Positions 24,176-31,931 of a DNA stretch of 64,000 nt are shown here, piece by piece. Each line of letters opens with the position of its first letter. Position 1 is the first letter of the stretch. The notes below the pieces were generated by a model. The model made no database searches. It saw only the letters and a program-made list of their open reading frames with translations, and had not been told where the DNA came from. Where the stretch lies: NCBI GenBank assembly GCA_016873455.1, contig VGXE01000003.1:1-64000 (forward strand). Reading direction: 5' to 3'. The DNA is from Nitrospira sp. GTDB taxonomy: Bacteria > Nitrospirota > Nitrospiria > Nitrospirales > Nitrospiraceae. A program made the position numbers and the translations under genes.

Positions 24176-25126
24176 ATGTCTGATGCACAGCGTCCTACCG
24201 CGGTTCTCCTCATGGCCATGGGCGGACCGGACTGCCTGGAGAATGTCGAGCCATTCTTGCTTGATGTGCGAGGAGGCCGGCCGACTCCTCCGGCGCTTGT
24301 CGAGGAGATTCGAGAACGCTATCGAGCCACGGGAGGGAAGTCTCCCGCGGTCGGTATTACCCAGAGTGCGGCAAAGAAACTGGAGCAACGGCTGAACGAA
24401 TCCGGTCCCCGCCGGTATCGCGTCTACGTCGGCCTTCGGCATTGGCATCCGTTCATCAAAGAGACCTACGCCGAGTTGTTGGCGGAACAGCCTGAGCAGA
24501 TCATCGGTGTCTGCATGGCGCCGCAACAGTCGTCGCTGAGTACCGGGGCCTACCGAAAGAAGGTTGAAGAAGCGCAATCGGCTTTTCAAAGCTCGGTGCC
24601 GGTCACGTACGTGGGCGGGTGGAGCCGGCATCCCAAGCTGATTGCGGCAATTGTGGACAGTATCCGGCAGGGGCTGCTGAAGTTTCCGGTTGACGTGCGC
24701 CCGACCGTGCCCATCCTGTTTACGGCGCATAGTTTGCCGGAGCGAATTGTGGCGATGAAGGATCCTTATCCCGAAGAAGTGAAGGGAACGGTTGAGGCCG
24801 TGACAGCCTATTTGGGAAACCAGCCGACGGCCTTTGCCTATCAGAGCCAGGGGCGGTCGAGTGAGCCGTGGTTGGGGCCGACCGTCGAGGCGATGCTCGA
24901 GACATTGCACCAGGCGGGACATCGGCAGGTCTTGGTGGCTCCCATCGGATTCATCTGCGATCATGTGGAAACCCTGTACGATATCGACATTGAATTGAAA
25001 CACCTCGCCGCTGGGAAAGGCATGCAACTGGAGCGGATGGCTATGTTGAACGACCAGCCGGCAATGGTTGATACCCTGCTCGATATCCTGGCCACCCACG
25101 AATCGTCTCTCTGCCTGCAGTCGTGA
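24176..25126 (+). CDS. hemH: Ferrochelatase
   Basis: This 316-residue protein has the ferrochelatase motifs VLLMAMGGPDCLENV at the start, YRVYVGLRHWHPFI, the metal-binding histidine in LFTAHSLPERI, and the C-terminal PIGFICDHVETLYDID with the catalytic glutamate. It inserts Fe2+ into protoporphyrin IX (or coproporphyrin in the CPD pathway). A protoporphyrinogen-type oxidase follows directly. There is no Shine-Dalgarno before the ATG; a palindromic spacer precedes it. The stop overlaps the next start by 4 bp. Confidence 0.95.
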   Translation: MSDAQRPTAVLLMAMGGPDCLENVEPFLLDVRGGRPTPPALVEEIRERYRATGGKSPAVGITQSAAKKLEQRLNESGPRRYRVYVGLRHWHPFIKETYAELLAEQPEQIIGVCMAPQQSSLSTGAYRKKVEEAQSAFQSSVPVTYVGGWSRHPKLIAAIVDSIRQGLLKFPVDVRPTVPILFTAHSLPERIVAMKDPYPEEVKGTVEAVTAYLGNQPTAFAYQSQGRSSEPWLGPTVEAMLETLHQAGHRQVLVAPIGFICDHVETLYDIDIELKHLAAGKGMQLERMAMLNDQPAMVDTLLDILATHESSLCLQS

Positions 25127-26574
25127 GCCGTCCACGTAGAGTCGTCATCGTCGGCGGGGGCATTTCCGGTCTGGCCACCGCCTTTGCCTTGCAGGAACAG
25201 GCTGCGGCGAAGGGCCTTTCCCTCGAGTGTACCGTGCTCGAGTCCGGATCCTCGTGGGGCGGAAAGATCGTCACCCATCGCATTGGTGATCTCGTCACCG
25301 AAGCCGGTCCGGACTCCTTTCTCTCCCAAAAACATGCCGGCCTCGAACTCTGCGCGAAGCTGGGGCTCACGGATCAGCTCATCAATACGAATGAGACGGG
25401 CAAGCGGGCCTTTGTGCTGCACGGCAGTCGGCTCCATGAATTGCCCGAGGGGCTTGTATCCTTCGTGCCGAGACAGTTGGGACCGTTTCTCCGAAGCGGA
25501 TTGCTCAGTTGGACGGGCTTGGCGCGGATGGGGTTGGACGTGCTGATCCCGCGCGGCTCGTCGGATGGCGATGAGTCGTTGGCCTCGTTCTTCCGTCGGC
25601 GCTTCGGTCCGCAAGCCTTCGAGCGCGTGCTGGAGCCGTTGATGGCGGGGATCTATGCCGGTGATGCCGAGCAGATGAGCCTCAAGGCCACCTTCCCAAG
25701 GTTTTTTGAGCTGGAGCAGCGGTACGGCAGCATCATTCGAGGAATGACGGCTGAAAAAAAGCAGACGCCGCCGATGTCTTCGAGTGGGCCCAAGCGCACG
25801 ATGTTTGTCAGTCTGAAAAACGGCCTTGGCGATCTAGTGACGGCGCTCCAAGCGCGGTTGGAGCAGCAAGGGGTGGAGTGCCGGCTGGGATGCCGCGTTG
25901 ACGCATTACGGGTACGGTCACATCAGCCAGGCCGATGGATGTATGACCTGATCCTCAACGAAGGGTCGGCGGTATCTGCAGAACATCTTGTGCTGGCGAC
26001 GCCGGCCTATGTGTCGGCGGACCTGTTGAGGCCGCTGACGCCGATTGCCGGTGGGCTCTTGGAGATGATTCCGTATGCATCAACGGCCACGATTGCGATG
26101 GCGTATCCGGCAGAGCTGGTAGCGGGGGCAGTGGAAGGGTTTGGGTTTATCGTGCCTCGGATTGCAGGCCGCGATCTGATCGCTGCAACCTGGACGTCTC
26201 TGAAGTGGCCGCATCGGGCCCCGGCTGGACAAGTGCTGATCCGTTGTTATGTCGGCGGGGTGGGGCGGGAGGGGGTTCTTCAATTCGACGATGCCAAGCT
26301 GGTGGCCACAGTCCGTGCCGAGCTCACGGCGCTGTGTGGGATTGCTGCCGAACCTAGTTACGTCGAGGTGAACCGGTGGTGGAAAGCCATGCCGCAATAT
26401 ACGCTGGGACATCTGAATCGGCTGGATCAATTGGACGCAGCCCTCAGCCGTTATCCCGGACTGGTTCTCACCGGCGCGGGGTATCGAGGCGTCGGTATCC
26501 CCGATTGTATTCGAGACGGAGCGCTCGCCGCAGCCAAGATCATACAAGACGTGGCTGGCACGCATCCCGCCTGA
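25123..26574 (+). CDS. hemY: FAD-dependent protoporphyrinogen (or coproporphyrinogen) oxidase
   Basis: This 483-residue protein starts with GTG, coupled to hemH. It has the N-terminal dinucleotide fold RVVIVGGGISGLATAFALQE, EAGPDSFLSQ and SLASFFRRRFG-type region, MAGIYAGDAEQMSLKATFP, and the C-terminal FAD-contact GAGYRGVGIPDCIRDGALAA. This is the HemY/PPOX flavin oxidase family. It oxidises the porphyrinogen ring using oxygen or another acceptor. Which porphyrin it acts on cannot be told; uroporphyrinogen decarboxylase upstream fits either route. Confidence 0.95.
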   Translation: MSRPRRVVIVGGGISGLATAFALQEQAAAKGLSLECTVLESGSSWGGKIVTHRIGDLVTEAGPDSFLSQKHAGLELCAKLGLTDQLINTNETGKRAFVLHGSRLHELPEGLVSFVPRQLGPFLRSGLLSWTGLARMGLDVLIPRGSSDGDESLASFFRRRFGPQAFERVLEPLMAGIYAGDAEQMSLKATFPRFFELEQRYGSIIRGMTAEKKQTPPMSSSGPKRTMFVSLKNGLGDLVTALQARLEQQGVECRLGCRVDALRVRSHQPGRWMYDLILNEGSAVSAEHLVLATPAYVSADLLRPLTPIAGGLLEMIPYASTATIAMAYPAELVAGAVEGFGFIVPRIAGRDLIAATWTSLKWPHRAPAGQVLIRCYVGGVGREGVLQFDDAKLVATVRAELTALCGIAAEPSYVEVNRWWKAMPQYTLGHLNRLDQLDAALSRYPGLVLTGAGYRGVGIPDCIRDGALAAAKIIQDVAGTHPA

Positions 26575-26611
26575 CCGGACAGACGGGACGAAATGAGGCA
26601 TACGCCTTCCG

Positions 26612-27340
26612 CTAGGGGAGAATGATCGCCTGTTCCGGGTAACCGAGTTCCTTTAGTGTGGTCTCTAGCGTATCGACCATGGGCGGGGGACCGCAAAGAA
26701 ACACGCAGGTGTCGGGTCCTGGCGGAGGTAGGTGTCGACGTAATACATCAGGCGTCACCCGTCCGGTTCCGTGTGTCCATGCTGTCGGAGGCTGTTCTAA
26801 CACGTGGTGGCAATGAAAGTTCCGATATTCTCTAATGTCTTGCTCCCATTCCTGCCGACAAATGATGTCCGTTTCGGTCTTGTTGGCAAAAATCAAAAAT
26901 AGCTCCGCATCGATCCGCTGTGTGAGGATCCAGCGGATGATGGAAATCATCGGGGTGATGCCGGTGCCTCCCGCTACAAAACCCACGCGCGTTGCCATCC
27001 CGTCCACCCAATGACCTCCGGGGTTCGGTCCGCTCATGAGCACGGTATCCCCGAGGCGCTGATTGTGGAGATACTTGGAGACTACCCCTGATTCATAGCG
27101 CTTGACCGTCAGGTCGAAGAAGCCGGTTGAACCCGGCAATGATGACGGAGTGTAGGCGCGTTTAATCGTTTTGCCGTCGAGCGTTGCGTGGACATACAAA
27201 AAATCGCCAGGCAACATGTCCAGTGTGGCATCGGCGGGAAGTGCAAAACGGAAGGTCTTGGTGTCGTGTGTGTCGGGTTCGATCGCGCTAAGTATGTAGG
27301 GGGTCGGCGCCTTAGTCTTGATACGAATGGCAGAGTTCAT
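26612..27340 (-). CDS. FAD/NAD(P)H oxidoreductase of the ferredoxin reductase-like family
   Basis: This 242-residue two-domain reductase has an FAD-binding barrel with RAYTPSSLPG (about residue 60) and an NAD(P) domain with GGTGITPMISIIR (about 124) and CGPPPMVDTLE near the end. It resembles the flavin part of cytochrome b5 reductase and oxygenase reductases, without an attached iron-sulfur domain. The partner electron acceptor is unknown. It lies convergently to hemY and 11 nt behind the Sel1-like gene on the same strand. Confidence 0.9.
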   Translation of the reverse strand: MNSAIRIKTKAPTPYILSAIEPDTHDTKTFRFALPADATLDMLPGDFLYVHATLDGKTIKRAYTPSSLPGSTGFFDLTVKRYESGVVSKYLHNQRLGDTVLMSGPNPGGHWVDGMATRVGFVAGGTGITPMISIIRWILTQRIDAELFLIFANKTETDIICRQEWEQDIREYRNFHCHHVLEQPPTAWTHGTGRVTPDVLRRHLPPPGPDTCVFLCGPPPMVDTLETTLKELGYPEQAIILP

Positions 27341-27351
27341 CGGCGGGAGAC

Positions 27352-28242
27352 TTATGTCTGCCCCCGCTTCACTGGGACAATCATTGGTGGGCTAGGATCG
27401 GCAGGACGGTCCTTGTTCAGGCTCGCGAGGACCGGACCGGCTGCCGGGATTTGATGGGCCACAGCCTGTGTCAGCCAGTTTCTGGACTCGTCTTTGTCCT
27501 GTGCCACACCACGTCCAAAGGCGTACATGACTCCGAGGACGTACATCGCTTTGCCATTGCCGCTCAATGCCAAACGCCGCAGGCCGTCGGAGGATTTCAT
27601 ATACCAACTTATGGACTCTGACGAATGCGATCCGTTCTGCTGAGCATAAAATCGGCCGAGGCGGTATTGGGCAAATGCATCTCCTTGTTCGGCTAAGACT
27701 AAATCCGGATTGGTCTGTGCGGGAGCCTGGTTTGTGACAGGTGGTGGATCAATCACGCTCGCAGCGGCGTCGCTCTCATGGGAGGATGCCACGACCTGGT
27801 TTACGGTGTCATTGTTGGGACTGGCCGGGGGAGTCATCGTGGTTTGGGCCGCCGGGGGTTGTGCTGGAGGCTGCTCGATCGGACGTTTGGGAGAAGGTGT
27901 CGCAACAGCTGGCATTGCAACACGTGATTGGGACGAGGGTACGCGCTTGCGTACTTCCGGTACAGCCCGTTGACTTACGAGCACTTCCGTTCGAGGGGAG
28001 GGGACGGCGGCGACGATCTGTGCCGCTTGGGTACAATCGCGTCTCAGGGAAGAAGCGTTGTCGTGGTCAGCACTGGGCTGGCAATCGCGGCTGCGGTCAG
28101 ATGACGGAAGCCAGAAATTGAGCGACGACACACCACCGATGACGGAGAGGATGAGGAAAGCCCACTTTGCCAACCGACGTTTCAAAAGCGCACGATCGCT
28201 TGGAGGTACCTGTACGAGTCCTGGATAGCCCGGCTTGGCCAT
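27352..28242 (-). CDS. Membrane-anchored Sel1-like repeat protein
   Basis: This 296-residue protein has one N-terminal membrane segment (about residues 26-44, WAFLILSVIGGVSSLNFWL). A long proline/alanine/serine-rich, probably disordered linker follows, and then two Sel1-like repeats in the last 110 residues (GDAFAQYRLGRFYAQQNGS; GKAMYVLGVMYAFGRGVAQD). Sel1 repeats mediate protein contacts, often in envelope complexes. It sits in the same operon as the reductase. The function is unknown. Confidence 0.82.
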   Translation of the reverse strand: MAKPGYPGLVQVPPSDRALLKRRLAKWAFLILSVIGGVSSLNFWLPSSDRSRDCQPSADHDNASSLRRDCTQAAQIVAAVPSPRTEVLVSQRAVPEVRKRVPSSQSRVAMPAVATPSPKRPIEQPPAQPPAAQTTMTPPASPNNDTVNQVVASSHESDAAASVIDPPPVTNQAPAQTNPDLVLAEQGDAFAQYRLGRFYAQQNGSHSSESISWYMKSSDGLRRLALSGNGKAMYVLGVMYAFGRGVAQDKDESRNWLTQAVAHQIPAAGPVLASLNKDRPADPSPPMIVPVKRGQT

Positions 28243-28343
28243 GCCTATTCCCCATAGAATTCCTTCGTAGTATAGCAGGGTGTGTGGGGTCTGTCTCGTA
28301 TTTCCACGGAGGATGTCAACCCGTCCACCAGCCGCGAACTCCC

Positions 28344-28373
28344 CTTGTTCTCCCCGGTAGCTGGGGCCTATAG
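28344..28373 (+). promoter_or_regulatory. Promoter for the 28419 gene
   Basis: TTGTTC (28344-28349), an 18-bp spacer and TATAGT (28368-28373) lie 45 nt before the ATG at 28419. That start also has a GGGAG ribosome binding site. Confidence 0.5.
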
Positions 28374-28418
28374 TAGGACCGTGCAGCCGTTGGTTTTGTC
28401 CGTCAGGGAGCCTGTACT

Positions 28419-28826
28419 ATGGACCATACACTCACGATTTCCGAACCCAGTGGGCCATTTCGAGAACCTCGAGAGCCGGTCTTTTCCTATGACTATGCGA
28501 TTCAGCGCCCAACATGGGCCACGCCGCATGGGGTTCGAGTGAAAGTGTCGATTCCTGGTGAGTTGGAGATCCTGAAGATCAAATTAATGGACCAACCCTC
28601 CGGATCTCCGGGGCAGCAATTGATTGTCGGCAATGTTCTCTCGCGCAAAATCGCAGATTGGAAGCTGCAGATTGCCGAGGCGGAAGGTCTGTTGGCTGAA
28701 CGGCGCGATGTCAAGATCGAACCCTATACCGGTGCCTTGGCTCATCTGTTTCCCAAGCTCGCCCTGTTGTTCGAAACCGATAAACTTCTGGTGCGTGAAG
28801 AGATTCGAAGGCGCATCGGTCTTTGA
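28419..28826 (+). CDS. Hypothetical soluble protein
   Basis: This 135-residue protein starts 9 nt after a GGGAG site with a recognisable promoter upstream. It has a beta-rich first half (VRVKVSIPGELEILKIKLMD) and a helical second half (SRKIADWKLQIAEAEGLLAE; KLLVREEIRRRIGL). There is no signal or membrane segment. I do not recognise the family. It is a single-gene unit, convergent with the next gene. Confidence 0.6.
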   Translation: MDHTLTISEPSGPFREPREPVFSYDYAIQRPTWATPHGVRVKVSIPGELEILKIKLMDQPSGSPGQQLIVGNVLSRKIADWKLQIAEAEGLLAERRDVKIEPYTGALAHLFPKLALLFETDKLLVREEIRRRIGL

Positions 28827-29129
28827 ATGTTTCTGATGGTTTGTCGGCCCGTGACGAGAGCGTTGTTCCCGCATCCTGTCAAAAAATCCATCCTCCAGTG
28901 GCCCACAATTGCTGTGGATAGCCCTGTGTATAAGCGACTCTCAAGAGACAAATCACCACGATTGAGTGGGTGCTGAGCAACTTGCCCATAATTTCATCAT
29001 TGTGGCGGAGCAATCTTGCTCCCCCATAGCTTGTGGGCAGGGATTCCCCTAGGGCCGTCTTACTGTAGGGAAAAACATTTTGGTGCGTGCCGCGTCGATT
29101 CTGCCGGTTTGGAACGCGGGGAGGGGCGG
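28827..29129. other. Gene-free stretch with two DnaA-box-like sites and a hairpin
   Basis: About 300 bp separate two convergent genes. It contains TGTGGATAG (28913-28921) and TGTGTATAA (28925-28933) in tandem; the second matches the DnaA-box consensus on the minus strand and the first differs by one base. GGAGCAATCTTGCTCC at 29007-29022 is a near-perfect hairpin that may end transcription. No coding frame is convincing. Confidence 0.4.
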
Positions 29130-29747
29130 TTAGAAAATTCGGCGAAAATGCCTGGAGTGGACTCCTGATTCATCGGCGAAGCCGAGTGATCCGTTGTCTG
29201 GATTGCCGGTGTCATTGAGATCGATACGATAATGGGCGCGAACTTCCTCCATAGCGGTTTCAAATGGGATGGCACCGGGATAGAGTGTGCCGGGTGCATG
29301 CGCGCCACGCGTTAAGGTGCGGAGGGTCTCCGCCTCCGCGAATCGTTTGTCTGAGAAAATATAAATGTCCGCGATCGCGTGGTCGCCCAGCTTGTGCCCT
29401 GGCGTCGTAGCAGGGATCTGCTCGCTGAGAGTGCCGGCCAGTCGATCCTGTTTCAATCGCTTCAAGAGGGCCACAATCTGACTGTCTGTTGCCTGTTGAG
29501 GTACGACCAGCCCGACGGCATTCATCTCCAGAATCGTAGTCTGGACTTTGAAAATGACAGGGGCTGCTTCCGGATCTTCGATGACCGACACTGTGGGGCC
29601 TTCCGTGCCGGCGGCCTGTTTATTACGTGAGCTTGGGACGATCATCGCGACGAACAACCACAACCCGATCAAGATGCCAAAGACGACGACCAACGGATGC
29701 AGCCCGGCGCGCTTGCCTTCTTGGTACGGCCCTTGATTGTCACTCAT
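29130..29747 (-). CDS. Membrane-anchored hypothetical protein
   Basis: This 205-residue protein has a short cytoplasmic tail and one membrane segment (about residues 17-38, LHPLVVVFGILIGLWLFVAM). An external domain of mixed strands and helices follows (VSVIEDPEAAPVIFKVQTTIL; LRTLTRGAHAPGTLYPGAIP). I do not recognise the family. Its ATG overlaps the mazG stop by 4 bp, so the two are translated together. Confidence 0.65.
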   Translation of the reverse strand: MSDNQGPYQEGKRAGLHPLVVVFGILIGLWLFVAMIVPSSRNKQAAGTEGPTVSVIEDPEAAPVIFKVQTTILEMNAVGLVVPQQATDSQIVALLKRLKQDRLAGTLSEQIPATTPGHKLGDHAIADIYIFSDKRFAEAETLRTLTRGAHAPGTLYPGAIPFETAMEEVRAHYRIDLNDTGNPDNGSLGFADESGVHSRHFRRIF

Positions 29748-30616
29748 GAATGGACGTCCTTCTTCGGAGCAGCCGTGTCGGGGTGAAGGCGCCGCTTGGC
29801 TTCTTCCCAGAGGAGATCCATGTCAGCTAAGGTCATGTCCGGCAATGTCCTGCCTTGCTCAGCGGCCTGAGCCTCCACGAGATGAAACCGATCAATGAAG
29901 CGATTGGTCGAGCGGCGGAGCGCCTCTTCGGGATTCACTTTCACGAAGCGGGCGAGGTTGACCAAGGAAAAAAGGATGTCGCCTAACTCCGCTTCGATTT
30001 CTGATTGCCCGCTCAGGTGGTCTGAAGAATCCCCTGTTCCAGCCTGAGCCAGTGCTTCTTTCAGCTCTTCGACTTCCTCCGTCACTTTGTCGAAAATCTG
30101 TGCGCGCCCTGCCACATTGTGAGGCCAATCGAATCCCACTCGAGCAGCTCTGGCTTGTGTTTGATAGGCACGGAGCAGGGCGGGCAAGGTTTTGGGGACA
30201 CCATCCAGGGCAGACTGCTTGTTCCCGGCTGCGGTCCGCTCAGCCTGTTTGATCACTTCCCACTGGCTCAATACCTGTTCGCCATTGGCGAGGGGAGTGC
30301 CCCCTGGGTCTGTTCCAAAGACATGGGGATGCCTGCGGATGAGTTTCTCAGCGAGGGTGTCCAGCACATCGTCAACAGTAAAGGTGCCGGCCTCCGCGGC
30401 AATCTGGCCGTGGAAGATGACTTGTAAGAGCACGTCACCAAGTTCTTCCCGTAACTTGGCCGTATCGCCCTGATCGATTGTCTCCAAGACTTCGTAGGTT
30501 TCTTCGAGCAGGTACGGCTTTAGCGATTCGTGAGTCTGTTTCCGATCCCACGGACACCCGTTCACGGCACGCAGCGCCGCCATGATCTCGACTAATTTGG
30601 TGAATCGTTCCGACAT
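29744..30616 (-). CDS. mazG: Nucleoside triphosphate pyrophosphohydrolase MazG
   Basis: This 290-residue protein has two MazG domains. The first has CPWDRKQTHESLKPYLLEETYEV and LREELGDVLLQVIFH; the second has KVTEEVEELKEAL and IEAELGDILFSLVNLARF. Both carry the EExxE...ExxD metal-binding pattern. It hydrolyses (d)NTPs to monophosphates and pyrophosphate, cleaning the nucleotide pool and tuning the stringent response. The ATG at 30616 is preferred to 30655, which lies inside the predicted -35 box. No Shine-Dalgarno is present. Confidence 0.95.
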   Translation of the reverse strand: MSERFTKLVEIMAALRAVNGCPWDRKQTHESLKPYLLEETYEVLETIDQGDTAKLREELGDVLLQVIFHGQIAAEAGTFTVDDVLDTLAEKLIRRHPHVFGTDPGGTPLANGEQVLSQWEVIKQAERTAAGNKQSALDGVPKTLPALLRAYQTQARAARVGFDWPHNVAGRAQIFDKVTEEVEELKEALAQAGTGDSSDHLSGQSEIEAELGDILFSLVNLARFVKVNPEEALRRSTNRFIDRFHLVEAQAAEQGRTLPDMTLADMDLLWEEAKRRLHPDTAAPKKDVHS

Positions 30617-30627
30617 CAGGCCGCCAC

Positions 30628-30655
30628 TGTATACCGAGGGCGGTTGCTGCTTCAA
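30628..30655 (-). promoter_or_regulatory. Promoter giving mazG a nearly leaderless mRNA
   Basis: On the minus strand TTGAAG (30655-30650), 16 bp and TATACA (30633-30628) lie 11 nt before the ATG at 30616. This leaves a leader of only about 4 nt. Confidence 0.5.
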
Positions 30656-30814
30656 TGGCGTCTGGTCTCTATGCGAATTGTCTCTACCCTGTCGTGTGGG
30701 GGTATCAGGTAGAGTCCGGACAGCCAGTCCTCAAGCAAAGTGAATGCCGTCCCGCCTCATTCCTTGCTCCATCTGAATTGTTCTGTGTTCCTCTGTTGGA
30801 AACGACAAAAATCT

Positions 30815-30844
30815 TTGAAGAATGTCATCCCGCGGCCATACTAT
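30815..30844 (+). promoter_or_regulatory. Promoter for the 30885 gene
   Basis: TTGAAG (30815-30820), 18 bp and TACTAT (30839-30844) lie about 40 nt upstream of an ATG that has its own AGAGGAA ribosome binding site. Confidence 0.5.
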
Positions 30845-30884
30845 GCAGCGTGCGTCGTTAAGCAAGTGATTGCACAGAGGAAGC

Positions 30885-31292
30885 ATGATTGGTCCAGCCA
30901 AAATCGTCGTGCGGTATGCCAGCGGCAAGATGCTGAAGGGCTACTCGCAGGATTTTTCCCCTACATCTCTGAATTTTCACGTCAGGCGTAATGAAGGCGC
31001 TGGGTCCGAACCCGGGCAACTCGTGTCGCTGCGCGATCTTAAAGCGGTTTTCTTCGTCCGAGATTTTTCCGGGAATAGTACCTACGATGAGCAGAAGATG
31101 TTTATGGCCGGCAAGGCTCTCTCCGGGAAGAAAATAGAAGTGACGTTCAACGACGGGGAAGTCCTGGTGGGGACGACCATGGGATATGATGCCCAACGCC
31201 TTGGATTCTTTCTCTTTCCTGCCGACGATCAAGCCAACAATACTCGAATGTTCGTGGTGATGGCCGCGGTCAAGACCGTCCGGTTTCTCTAG
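30885..31292 (+). CDS. DUF6982-like conserved protein
   Basis: This 135-residue beta-rich protein reads IVVRYASGKMLKGYSQDFSP at the start. LKAVFFVRDFSGNSTYDEQK and FNDGEVLVGTTMGYDAQRLG follow, with a closing FFLFPADDQANNTRMFVV. I associate this with a family described as DUF6982, from memory. Two similar halves (GKMLKGYS and GEVLVGTT) suggest a duplicated small barrel. The function is unknown. The ATG at 30885 has AGAGGAAG 4 nt upstream and a promoter further up. Confidence 0.7.
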   Translation: MIGPAKIVVRYASGKMLKGYSQDFSPTSLNFHVRRNEGAGSEPGQLVSLRDLKAVFFVRDFSGNSTYDEQKMFMAGKALSGKKIEVTFNDGEVLVGTTMGYDAQRLGFFLFPADDQANNTRMFVVMAAVKTVRFL

Positions 31293-31391
31293 AGTCCTCA
31301 TTCCTCTCTTACTTCAATGACTGCGGCTTGCGAGCCGGTAGGCCCTATGGTAGGGTACCGCCACGTTGCGGTGAATATTCAGAGGTGGGGC

Positions 31392-31787
31392 ATGGCGGAG
31401 CAGGAACAAGGCTTTGTCGTTCGGGATCGACGGGCGAGTGGGGGGGCAGATGCCGCGCCGACACCGGCCGCTCCGGCCCAACAGTCGCCGTCTGATGCTG
31501 CCTCACCGGTCGAGGCCTCCCATCATGAAGACCATCCACTCTCCGTCACCTTTGCTTCCTTTGTTATCTCTCTTGGTTCGTCTTCCCTGATGCTGATGGG
31601 GGAACAGCTGGACCCTCGCCAGGCTGCGTTACCGGTCAATCTTCCTCAGGCCAAGGAAATCATCGATCTGCTGTCTGTTTTGGAAGAGAAGACGAAGGGT
31701 AATCTTACTGCAGAAGAGCAGACGGTCTTGCGGGACATGCTCTATGCACTCCGCATGAAGTATGTCGTTCTTGCCTCGCCAAAGTAG
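31392..31787 (+). CDS. DUF1844 family protein
   Basis: This 131-residue protein has a disordered alanine/proline-rich N-terminus. It then has the DUF1844 core HPLSVTFASFVISLGSSSLM, MGEQLDPRQAALPVNLPQAK, EIIDLLSVLEEKTKGNLT and a closing LRDMLYALRMKYV. The function of the family is unknown. AGAGGTGGGG precedes the ATG at 31392. It follows the DUF6982-like gene and may share its transcript. Confidence 0.85.
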   Translation: MAEQEQGFVVRDRRASGGADAAPTPAAPAQQSPSDAASPVEASHHEDHPLSVTFASFVISLGSSSLMLMGEQLDPRQAALPVNLPQAKEIIDLLSVLEEKTKGNLTAEEQTVLRDMLYALRMKYVVLASPK

Positions 31788-31856
31788 ACGTCTTGTCCCC
31801 CTCCCATCCACAGGGGGTTCTATTTCCAGTAAGGGGCGATCATGGCCGGACAGTCT

Positions 31857-31884
31857 TTGAGTCGGCCTGTAATTCCGTTATAGT
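31857..31884 (+). promoter_or_regulatory. Promoter for ntrY-ntrX
   Basis: TTGAGT (31857-31862), 16 bp and TATAGT (31879-31884) lie 47 nt upstream of the kinase ATG. The leader carries a GGAGAGG ribosome binding site. Confidence 0.55.
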
Positions 31885-31931
31885 GTGCAGGGGTGTCTGC
31901 GCAGAATTGAGAGTCTGGAGAGGCCGCTCGT

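Noticed and set aside
30655-30861. 68-codon plus-strand frame between mazG and the DUF6982-like gene
   Set aside because: No ribosome site, and it overlaps the promoters of both neighbouring genes.
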